A DNA stretch of 48,168 nucleotides from Chitinophagaceae bacterium. GTDB taxonomy: Bacteria; Bacteroidota; Bacteroidia; Chitinophagales; Chitinophagaceae. The stretch is taken from contig JAICGN010000024.1 of assembly GCA_025923075.1 (NCBI GenBank), forward strand, positions 1 to 48,168, read 5' to 3'. Positions within the stretch are counted from its first letter, which is position 1; each line of letters opens with the position of its first letter. Under the pieces are notes generated by a model, which saw nothing but the letters and a program-made list of their open reading frames with translations, had not been told where the DNA came from and ran no database searches. Of the stretch, positions 27,238 to 34,756 are shown one piece after another. Made by a program: the position numbers and the translations under genes.

Positions 27238-27843
27238 ATGCGTAAACTATTTTTAATACTAAGCGTGCCGTTAATATTCAGTTTTGCGGTTGCTGATATT
27301 GAACTTACCCAAAAAGAACGGGATGATGCCGTTAGTTACTTGAAAGAAACACAAAAAGCTCTTGCAGATGAGATCAAAGGATTGTCCGCTAACCAATTAA
27401 AATGGAAGCCAGCTGACAGTGTTTGGAGCGTTACAGATTGTATCGAACATATTGCACTGTCAGAAAAAAATCTCTTTGACTGGGCAATGGGTACGTTGAA
27501 AGCAGAAGCCAATCCCGCTAAAAGAGCTGAATTAAAAAGGAGTGATGAAGAGATAAAAAAGATGATCACTGATCGTTCATTCAGGGTTAAGACAAGAGAA
27601 GGGTTTATCCCTACCGGTCAATTTGGCGATGCAAAACAAACAATGAAAGTTTTTGATGAAAGAAGAGAAGCTTTAATTAAATATGTAAAAGAAACAAAAG
27701 ATGATCTGAGAAATCATTTTGCTGAATCTCCTTTCGGTCTTGTGGATACATACCAGTTGCTTCTTTTCCTCAGTGCTCATACTAAACGGCATACTTTGCA
27801 AATTGAAGAGCTGAAATCAAACTCCAACTTTCCGAAGCAATAA
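27238..27843 (+). CDS. Exported DinB-superfamily protein
   Basis: This is a 201-residue protein with an N-terminal signal peptide (about 1-18, ending AVA), followed by a DinB-like four-helix bundle. Likely metal-binding histidines are in DCIEHIALSEKN, in the middle helix, and in SAHTKRHTLQIEEL near the C-terminus. DinB/YfiT proteins are usually cytoplasmic metal-dependent thiol-transferases or hydrolases, so the signal peptide is notable. The ATG at 27238 is preferred over a TTG two codons earlier. It lies 10 bp before the sigma factor gene, so they are co-transcribed. Confidence 0.8.
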   Translation: MRKLFLILSVPLIFSFAVADIELTQKERDDAVSYLKETQKALADEIKGLSANQLKWKPADSVWSVTDCIEHIALSEKNLFDWAMGTLKAEANPAKRAELKRSDEEIKKMITDRSFRVKTREGFIPTGQFGDAKQTMKVFDERREALIKYVKETKDDLRNHFAESPFGLVDTYQLLLFLSAHTKRHTLQIEELKSNSNFPKQ

Positions 27844-27853
27844 GTTTTCGGAA

Positions 27854-29116
27854 ATGAATCAACCTAATGTTTCAAAACTCATTGATCATCTTTTCCGGCA
27901 TGAATCGGGAAAGATGATCGCTGTTTTGTCAGGGCTGCTAGGCTTGCAAAATATAGAAGCGGCGCAGGATATTGTGCAGGATACCTTGCTGCAGGCAATG
28001 AATACATGGGCCTATAATGGTGTGCCGGAAAATCCATCCGGTTGGTTATACCGAGTTGCTAAAAATAAAGCCGTTGATCTCTTACGACGCAGAAAAAAAT
28101 TCCGGGAAATAAGCCCACGATATGCATCCCTGCTCGAATCAGAATACAGCTTAACTCCCACTGTTCAGAATTTGTTTTTAGAGAATGAAATACAAGACAG
28201 CCAGCTAAGAATGATGTTTGCCTGTTGTCATCCTGCAATCGCTGAAGAATCACAGTTGGCATTAACATTGAAAACACTTTGCGGGTTAAGTGTAAGTGAA
28301 ATTTCAAAAGCTTTTTTGACAACAGAAGACACCATCGCGAAAAGAATTTACCGGGCAAAGGAAAAAATTAAAGCAGCAAACATCCAGTTAGATGTACCCC
28401 ACAGTAACGAATTACCTTCCAGGATCGATACTGTACTCAAATCAATATACTTGTTATTCAATGAAGGATACAACTCTTCTCATCCGGATCATCTTATTCG
28501 TGAAGATCTTTGTGAAGAGGCGATGCGGCTTTGCTTATTAGTGACACGACATCCATTGACTGCATATCCCCGCGGCAAAGCACTTCTTGCATTAATGTGT
28601 TTCCAGGCATCACGACTCGATGCAAGACTGGATGACAAAAGCAATATAATCTTATTGAAACACCAGGATCGCAGCAAATGGAACCGTTCGTTAATGAGCA
28701 AAGGTTTTGAACTAATGGAAGAATCAACGGAACCTTTTGAAGTGTCTGGTTATCATCTTGAAGCTGCAATTGCAGCGCAACATGCAACTGCAAAGTCTTT
28801 TGAACAAACTGACTGGAAAAGCATTTACCATTTATATGAAATGCTTTACCAGCTTCAACCCAATCCCATTGTCGCGATGAATAAAGCCATTGCCTCAGCG
28901 TATGCAATCAGCAAAGCAAATGCTTTGGATGAATTGCAAAAAATAAGTGGGCTTGAGCATCATCATCTTTACTTTGCTTCTATCGGCGAACTACATTTTG
29001 AGATGGAAAATAAAACCGAAGCAAAAAAATTTTACCAAAAAGCGTTACATTTTACTTCTTCCGGTCATGAGCAGCAATTATTGGTCACTAAGATCAAAAA
29101 TTGCGAAGCTGTGTAA
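27854..29116 (+). CDS. ECF42-type RNA polymerase sigma factor with C-terminal TPR-like extension
   Basis: This is a 420-residue protein. Region sigma2 is at about 5-75 (AAQDIVQDTLLQAM, then SGWLYRVAKNKAVDLLRRR) and sigma4 at about 115-175 (CGLSVSEISKAFLTTEDTIAKRIYRAKEKI). A long helical extension (about 185-420) contains YLLFNEGYNSS and a TPR-like C-terminus. This is the architecture of ECF42 sigma factors, which have no anti-sigma factor and depend on the extension for activity; established targets of the group are DGPF genes. The gene is co-directional with the YCII/DGPF and DinB-like genes, so the module may be self-activated. The signal is unknown. Confidence 0.88.
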   Translation: MNQPNVSKLIDHLFRHESGKMIAVLSGLLGLQNIEAAQDIVQDTLLQAMNTWAYNGVPENPSGWLYRVAKNKAVDLLRRRKKFREISPRYASLLESEYSLTPTVQNLFLENEIQDSQLRMMFACCHPAIAEESQLALTLKTLCGLSVSEISKAFLTTEDTIAKRIYRAKEKIKAANIQLDVPHSNELPSRIDTVLKSIYLLFNEGYNSSHPDHLIREDLCEEAMRLCLLVTRHPLTAYPRGKALLALMCFQASRLDARLDDKSNIILLKHQDRSKWNRSLMSKGFELMEESTEPFEVSGYHLEAAIAAQHATAKSFEQTDWKSIYHLYEMLYQLQPNPIVAMNKAIASAYAISKANALDELQKISGLEHHHLYFASIGELHFEMENKTEAKKFYQKALHFTSSGHEQQLLVTKIKNCEAV

Positions 29117-29184
29117 AAAATTCCCCTTTTTATTGACAGAATTTCCTCGTTTAATAAGGCATTGCTTTTGCAGTATTCAAAAGC

Positions 29185-30813
29185 ATGAAGAAAATATTAT
29201 TTGCTCTATCGCTTTGCACCATCATGCTTTCCTGTACTGAGCTAAATGACAGTGAAAAAGAAAAACAAACAACAAAAGAAGAAAAAAATATTAGTACAAG
29301 AGACAGCAGTATCACTGTTGCGAACGCTTATAGTAACCTTTTTCTGGATACTTCGGCAGTGCAACATTACATTAGAGAAAATCAACTTTCCGATTCTATT
29401 GCCCGGCGTTTAAAAAGCTTTTATAATACACGCAATTACCAGTTTGCATGGTTTAGCAGCAATGGATTAACTGAACAGGCCCGCGGTTTCTGGAACCTGC
29501 ATGATTATGTTACCACTTATGATACTGACTCAACTTTAAAGGATAAAAAATTGCAGAAACGAATGGATAGGCTCATCGCCGAAGACGAACTTTCGGTAAG
29601 TGCTTCAGATAAATCATATATAAATACCGAGCTAACGCTGACACATCATTTCATAATGTATATGCTTAATAATTATGAAAAAGGTTACGTGAAACGTAAA
29701 GAAATGGAGAGATTTGTGCCTCGTAAAAAAGAAGATCCACTGGCACTTGCTGATTCCCTTGTGAATAAAAAACATAAAGATGACAAGTATTTTGAAGATG
29801 TGAATCAATCCTACAAAGGCTTGAAAGATCAGTTGAGTCGCTATTTGGCAATAGCACGAAATGGTGGATGGCCGCAAGTAAATAATATCAAAAAGCCATT
29901 AAAGCAAGGAACAAGTTCTCCTGATATTGTAATGATCAAAAAAAGGTTGGCAATAACAGGCGACCTGCCTGGTAGTGATACAAGCCAGGTTTTTAATGAT
30001 ACATTAGCTATTGCTGTAAAAAATTTCCAGGCCCGTCATGGGTTCAATGAAACGGGGATCATCAGTGATTCACTAATAAAAGAAATGAATGTTCCTGTTG
30101 TCAAAAGAGTGGAGCAACTGTTGATGAATATGGACAGGATGCGTTGGGTTGCAAGTGAACCTAACGGAAATCTTATTGTTGTAAATATCCCTGAGTTTGT
30201 GATGCATGTCTATGAAGGAAAACAAAAAGTCTTTGACATAGATGTAGTAGTCGGGAAGGAGGGACACAACACAATGATGTTTAACGGTGACCTGAACCAG
30301 GTGGTCTTTAGCCCTTATTGGAATGTACCGCAAAGTATTGTCGCGAAAGAAATACTTCCGGCAATTGAAAAAAATCCGAACTACATCGCAAAGGAAAATA
30401 TGGAGATCACAGGCAATGAGGATGGTCTTCCGGTTGTTCGCCAAAAACCGGGACCTGGAAATGCTTTGGGTAAGGTGAAGTTCCTATTTCCAAACAGCTT
30501 CAATATTTATTTTCATGATACACCTGCGAAAAGTTTATTCAATAAAGACAAACGGGCTTACAGTCATGGATGTATTCGCTTAAGAGAACCGGAAAAGCTT
30601 GCCAACTATGTTCTGCGCAATCAACCTGAGTGGACGCCGGAAAAAATAAGTGAAGCCATGAACAGCGGGGATGAAAAATATGTAAAAGTGAAAAACCCGA
30701 TCCCGGTTGTCATCACTTACTACACTGCATGGGTGGATGAAAATGGCAGGCTTAATTTCCGCGAAGATATTTATGGACACGACGAACGCCTTGCCCAAAA
30801 AATGTTTATTTAA
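29185..30813 (+). CDS. L,D-transpeptidase lipoprotein (YcbB/LdtD-like)
   Basis: This is a 542-residue lipoprotein (lipobox MLSC, Cys at about 17). After a helical N-terminal region there is a peptidoglycan-binding domain (about 240-300, with DTLAIAVKNFQARHGFNETG) and a YkuD catalytic domain (about 330-500). The active site motif YSHGCIRL contains His461 and Cys463. These enzymes make 3-3 cross-links in peptidoglycan or attach proteins to it. Size and order match the YcbB group. It follows the sigma factor gene by 68 bp and may or may not be in its regulon. Confidence 0.92.
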   Translation: MKKILFALSLCTIMLSCTELNDSEKEKQTTKEEKNISTRDSSITVANAYSNLFLDTSAVQHYIRENQLSDSIARRLKSFYNTRNYQFAWFSSNGLTEQARGFWNLHDYVTTYDTDSTLKDKKLQKRMDRLIAEDELSVSASDKSYINTELTLTHHFIMYMLNNYEKGYVKRKEMERFVPRKKEDPLALADSLVNKKHKDDKYFEDVNQSYKGLKDQLSRYLAIARNGGWPQVNNIKKPLKQGTSSPDIVMIKKRLAITGDLPGSDTSQVFNDTLAIAVKNFQARHGFNETGIISDSLIKEMNVPVVKRVEQLLMNMDRMRWVASEPNGNLIVVNIPEFVMHVYEGKQKVFDIDVVVGKEGHNTMMFNGDLNQVVFSPYWNVPQSIVAKEILPAIEKNPNYIAKENMEITGNEDGLPVVRQKPGPGNALGKVKFLFPNSFNIYFHDTPAKSLFNKDKRAYSHGCIRLREPEKLANYVLRNQPEWTPEKISEAMNSGDEKYVKVKNPIPVVITYYTAWVDENGRLNFREDIYGHDERLAQKMFI

Positions 30814-30887
30814 TGTCCAAATAAAACGACCCGGTAAAGCTTTTTTAATTTATCTTTCTTTCCTTTTCAAAAAACCAAACCTGGAAG

Positions 30888-31355
30888 CTGAAAAAGCTAT
30901 TACCCATCTTATCAATTATTGTTTTGTATTCCTGTTCAAATGAAAAAGGCGAATCCAGGCAAGTAAAACAATACACGATCGAACAATTCTACAAAAGCAC
31001 CGAAGCATTCGGTGGAAGCTTTAACTACGACGACAGTAAATTGCTTTTTACCAGCAACGAAGGTGGGATTTTCAATTGTTGGGAAACTGATCTCGAATCC
31101 GGCAACACAACAGCAAGGACCACATCAACGAAAGAATCCATTTTCTCCAATGGATATGTTCCGGGCACAAACAATATCCTGTACAGTGAAGATAAAGGGG
31201 GAAATGAAAATTCTCATATTTACCTTTTAAAGTACACCATAGCGAAGGATCTGACTCCCGGCGCTACGGAAAACGAAATAAAAGGTTACGGTCAGATCCT
31301 CCAGTTCCTTGATAAATATGTGAAACCCGCAGCGACAAATACGCCAAAAAATTAA
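30888..31355 (+). pseudogene. Internally deleted remnant of an S9 (prolyl oligopeptidase-type) peptidase
   Basis: The frame encodes about 155 residues. It begins with a lipoprotein signal (KKLLPILSIIVLYSC) whose first codon is CTG instead of ATG. Residues about 20-110 match the start of the beta-propeller of secreted S9 peptidases (KQYTIEQFYKS, then FSNGYVPGTNNILYS and DKGGNENSHIYLL). After KDLTPGATEN the sequence jumps to what looks like the extreme C-terminus of the same family (EIKGYGQILQFLDKYVK). The rest of the propeller and the whole hydrolase domain with the Ser-Asp-His triad are missing. The join keeps the frame. A small intact protein is possible, but a decayed gene is more likely. 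Confidence 0.75.
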
Positions 31356-31365
31356 ATTAATCTCA

Positions 31366-31398
31366 AAAGAGTCGGTCATGCAAAAGGCTGACTTTTTT
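31366..31398 (+). terminator. Intrinsic terminator after the S9 peptidase remnant
   Basis: AGTCGG (31370-31375) pairs with CTGACT (31388-31393), counting one G-U pair, and a run of T residues follows. It lies 14 bp after the stop of the remnant and about 14 bp before the next start codon, so it probably once ended the intact S9 gene. Confidence 0.6.
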
Positions 31399-31411
31399 CA
31401 TTTCTTTGCAT

Positions 31412-32611
31412 ATGCAACTTATTGAAGTCACCACCTCACAGCTTGCAAAAGAATTTTTGCTTGTCAATGTTGACCTTAACAAAACAAATCCTGCCTATAT
31501 CCGTCCATTAGATAAAGACATTAAAGAAGTTTTTGATCCAAAAAAAAATAAGACGTTCCGTTCCGGCGAAGTAGTAAGATGGATCCTAAAAGATGGTGGC
31601 GGAAATGCCATTGGACGTATTGCTGCTTTTACAAATAAAAAATATAAAAATAAAGGTGATGATGTTCCGGTAGGGGGTGTTGGATTTTTTGATTGCGCAA
31701 ATGACCAGACAGCCGCTGATATGCTCTTTGATGCAGCTAAACACTGGCTAACACAAAAAGGCATGCAGGCAATGGATGGCCCGATCAATTTTGGAGAAAG
31801 GGATCGTTGGTGGGGTTTGGTGGTAAAAGGACATGAAATACCCCCGATGTATTGTATGAATTTTAACCCTCCTTATTACCAGCAACTCTTTGAAAACTAT
31901 GGCTTCAAAAATTACTTCAACCAGATTTGTTTTGCAATGAAAGCAAACAGCATTGTTCATCAAAAATTTTATGATCGCCATGACGAATGTGAAAAAGATC
32001 CAAATTATAGTGCGACCTATATAAAAAAAAATCAATTAGAAAAATTTGCGGCTGATTTTACGATCGCATACAATAAAGCCTGGGCCGGTCATGGTGGTCT
32101 GAAGCAACTAGAGGAAAGAGTGGTTTTGAAAATGTTTAAGAGTATGAAGCCGGTGTTAGATGAACGCATCTGCTGGTTTGCCTATTATAAAAATGAACCG
32201 ATCGGAATCTGGATCAATCTCCCGGATCTTAATCAATGGTTTAAATATTTGAATGGTGGTTTTAGCCTTTGGCATAAGCTGAAATTTCTTTGGGTAAAAG
32301 CGACCAAGAAAAATAGAAAATTCACAGGGCTAGTTTTTGGTATTGTGCCGGCATTCCAGGGAAAAGGCGTGGACAGTTATATAATCATTGAAGGCGCCAA
32401 GGTTATACAAAAATTACGAAAAGAAAACGGGCGGTATGTTTTAGGTGAACCGCTTTATGACGATTATGAAATGCAATGGATTGGCGAATTCAATCCAAAA
32501 ATGGTAAACGTCGCCGAAGCGCTTGGCACTTATCGCAGCCGCATCCTCACCACGTACCGTTATTTGTTCGATCAAACAAAAGAATTTAAGCGACACCCGA
32601 TTCTTCTCTGA
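31412..32611 (+). CDS. GNAT-fold acyltransferase-like protein, about 400 residues
   Basis: This is a 399-residue cytoplasmic protein. The N-terminal half contains IGRIAAFTNKKY, a VGFFDCANDQTAADMLFDAAKHWL segment and NPPYYQQLFENYGF, which resemble GNAT strands and the acetyl-CoA region. The C-terminal half has FGIVPAFQGKGVDS, which resembles the Q/RxxGxG/A acetyl-CoA loop. I recognise it as a conserved Bacteroidota family often annotated as N-acetyltransferase; the substrate is unknown. The ATG at 31412 is used rather than a TTG two codons earlier. It stands alone before dnaX. Confidence 0.65.
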   Translation: MQLIEVTTSQLAKEFLLVNVDLNKTNPAYIRPLDKDIKEVFDPKKNKTFRSGEVVRWILKDGGGNAIGRIAAFTNKKYKNKGDDVPVGGVGFFDCANDQTAADMLFDAAKHWLTQKGMQAMDGPINFGERDRWWGLVVKGHEIPPMYCMNFNPPYYQQLFENYGFKNYFNQICFAMKANSIVHQKFYDRHDECEKDPNYSATYIKKNQLEKFAADFTIAYNKAWAGHGGLKQLEERVVLKMFKSMKPVLDERICWFAYYKNEPIGIWINLPDLNQWFKYLNGGFSLWHKLKFLWVKATKKNRKFTGLVFGIVPAFQGKGVDSYIIIEGAKVIQKLRKENGRYVLGEPLYDDYEMQWIGEFNPKMVNVAEALGTYRSRILTTYRYLFDQTKEFKRHPILL

Positions 32612-32710
32612 ACCCAAACCGCTAAAGGGCTGACGAAAATTATTAACAAATCAGATTCATTACAGTTATCGAACTTTTCATTTCCTATATTGCAATCCCT
32701 TCTAAAGGAA

Positions 32711-32740
32711 TCAAACTCCCCTTTAGGGGTTGGGGGTTTT
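32711..32740 (+). repeat. Start-proximal C-rich element before dnaX
   Basis: CCCC-TTTA-GGGG (32718-32729), then TTGGGGG as tail and TTTT directly before the dnaX ATG at 32741. Its translation SPLGVGGF mimics an N-terminal extension. Confidence 0.75.
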
Positions 32741-34537
32741 ATGGATAAATTTGTTGTTTCCGCAAGAAAATACAGGCCGCAGACTTTTGATACCGTGGTG
32801 GGGCAATCCCATATTACGACCACGCTTAAAAATGCGATCAAACATAACCAGCTTGCGCATGCATTCCTGTTTTGCGGGCCGAGAGGCGTTGGTAAAACAA
32901 CCTGCGCAAGAATTCTTGCCAAGACAATAAATTGTGAAAATCAATCAAAAGAAGGAGAAGCATGTAATAAATGTCAATCGTGTATTTCATTCAATGAAGG
33001 AACGTCATTGAATATTCACGAGCTTGATGCGGCAAGTAATAATTCTGTTGATGATATCCGAACATTAGTTGACCAGGTTCGTTTTTCGCCACAGGCGGGC
33101 AAGTATAAAGTGTATATCATTGACGAGGTACACATGTTAAGTTCTTCCGCATTCAATGCATTTTTAAAAACATTGGAAGAACCGCCTTCCTTTGCGATCT
33201 TTATTTTAGCCACTACTGAAAAACATAAAATTCTTCCCACTATATTAAGTCGCTGCCAGATCTTCGATTTCAAACGTATCACTAATAATGATACGGTACA
33301 ACACCTGCAGGAAATCTGTGAGAAAGAAGAAATAAAAGCAGAAAAAGCAGCATTGCAGGTAATTGCACAAAAAAGTGAAGGCTGCATGCGGGATGCTCTT
33401 AGCATCATGGATAAAATAGTAAGCTTTACAAATGGTAAATTGAATTATCAGAATACACTTGAGCATTTAAATATTCTCGATGCGGATTATTATTTTAAGT
33501 TGATCGATTGCATGGTAAAGCAAGATCTCGCAGGCGCCATGTTGTTATATGATGACATCAATAAGAAAGGATTTGAAGGAGATCTTGTATTAAACGGTTT
33601 TGCAGAATTTATACGGAACCTGCTTGTATGTAAAGATGAAAAAGTTGCGGGGTTATTAGAAGCAGTAGAAAGCTTTCGGGAAAAATATATTTCAACCGCA
33701 AAAAGCATTGCTCCATCTCTTCTTATCAGTGCCCTGAATATTATTAATGAAGCAGAAATAAATTATAAAGCTGCGCGCAATAAAAGGCTTCATGTAGAGC
33801 TTGTAATCATTAAACTCTGTTATCTCCGGCAGGCAATTGAACTCGCCGCTGATGCCGGTGGAATAAGTAAAAAAAAAATAGTTGAGTCGAGTCTTGCGTT
33901 CAGAACGGCGGCCATAAGGCCTTTAAAAGTAGAAAGACAAAAAGCAGAAGTCAGGAGTCGGGACCCGATAACTATCGGGTCAGGAGTCAGTAGTCAGCAA
34001 TCAGAAGCTAAGTTGGTTATTGAAACATCGGTTTTAAAAGAAGATACCGAAAAATACAGGTCAACAGAACCTCAAACGTCGAAGCTTTCTGCACTTGATA
34101 AAATACGCAAACAAGTAAAAGGGAATGGGAACAACGGGAATGGGAATTCTGCTATCAACACGCCAATCGACCTGGAAAGCTTACAAGTTGCATGGAATGA
34201 ATATGTGCAAAAATTAAAAAGTGAAAAAAACCCTGCGGGGACCAATTTCGAAATGGCTGAATTAAAACTCCAGGACGATAATAGTTTTATTGCAATTGTT
34301 ACAAATAATATTCAACTCCGGTTTATAGAACAAGGTGGGCAAAAAGCATCGCAGTTCCTTCGTGAGAAACTCCATAATAATCTGCTCGAATTTTTTATTG
34401 TTATGGAAGAAAATAAGGAAGAAAAAATACCTGCTGGTACACCACTTACCTCACGTGAACAGTTCATAAAAATGACAGAAAGGTATCCGTTGGTTAAAGA
34501 GTTGAAAGATCGGTTGCGACTGGAATTAGATTACTAA
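32741..34537 (+). CDS. dnaX: DNA polymerase III subunit gamma/tau
   Basis: This is a 598-residue clamp-loader ATPase. It has Walker A GPRGVGKT (46-53), four zinc-binding cysteines (65, 75, 78, 81), the DEVHMLSSSAFNAFLKTLEEPP segment, and the SRC arginine finger. Domain III is followed by a low-complexity linker (about 390-490) and a C-terminal tau-like domain. The linker (about residues 402-423) is encoded by a heptamer array, 33946-34009, that is interrupted by CCCGATAACTATCGGG at 33964-33979. The frame is open 17 codons upstream of the ATG at 32741, but those codons cover a C-rich repeat (translated SPLGVGGF), and the family begins at MDKFVVSARKYRPQ. Confidence 0.95.
   Translation: MDKFVVSARKYRPQTFDTVVGQSHITTTLKNAIKHNQLAHAFLFCGPRGVGKTTCARILAKTINCENQSKEGEACNKCQSCISFNEGTSLNIHELDAASNNSVDDIRTLVDQVRFSPQAGKYKVYIIDEVHMLSSSAFNAFLKTLEEPPSFAIFILATTEKHKILPTILSRCQIFDFKRITNNDTVQHLQEICEKEEIKAEKAALQVIAQKSEGCMRDALSIMDKIVSFTNGKLNYQNTLEHLNILDADYYFKLIDCMVKQDLAGAMLLYDDINKKGFEGDLVLNGFAEFIRNLLVCKDEKVAGLLEAVESFREKYISTAKSIAPSLLISALNIINEAEINYKAARNKRLHVELVIIKLCYLRQAIELAADAGGISKKKIVESSLAFRTAAIRPLKVERQKAEVRSRDPITIGSGVSSQQSEAKLVIETSVLKEDTEKYRSTEPQTSKLSALDKIRKQVKGNGNNGNGNSAINTPIDLESLQVAWNEYVQKLKSEKNPAGTNFEMAELKLQDDNSFIAIVTNNIQLRFIEQGGQKASQFLREKLHNNLLEFFIVMEENKEEKIPAGTPLTSREQFIKMTERYPLVKELKDRLRLELDY
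33946..34009. repeat. Heptamer array inside dnaX, split by a palindrome
   Basis: Units AGAAGTC, AGGAGTC, then GGGA and TC separated by CCCGATAACTATCGGG (33964-33979), then AGGAGTC, AGTAGTC, AGCAATC, AGAAGCT. It is read in frame in the linker before the C-terminal domain of DnaX. Confidence 0.85.
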
Positions 34538-34756
34538 TAGAACATCACTTGTGAGCCACTGGCTAATAGCAGGTTTTTCCAATTTATTTGCTCACCAGCA
34601 TTCAAAAATCGAAGAGTGCCGTTTGATAAACTCATGGTAAACTTCCAACGGTTGCCCAATAGTAATTTGACAGCCTTGCCACACAAATTCCATCTCTGTG
34701 CAAGGCATTCAGCATTCACCAAATTGCCTTAATTTCGGCGCACAATTGAATATCTT
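34538..34756. other. Spacer between dnaX and pdhC with an imperfect inverted repeat
   Basis: No gene is supported in these 219 bp; a 62-codon minus-strand frame has no recognisable features. The only structure seen is GCCTTG-C-CACA against TGTG-CAAGGC at about 34673-34706, some 50 bp before the pdhC start, which could be an operator or the stem of a leader hairpin. Confidence 0.4.

Noticed and set aside
34534-34722. Minus-strand frame of 62 codons between dnaX and pdhC
   Set aside because: No family, signal or codon bias was seen; the spacer is short and the frame overlaps the dnaX stop.
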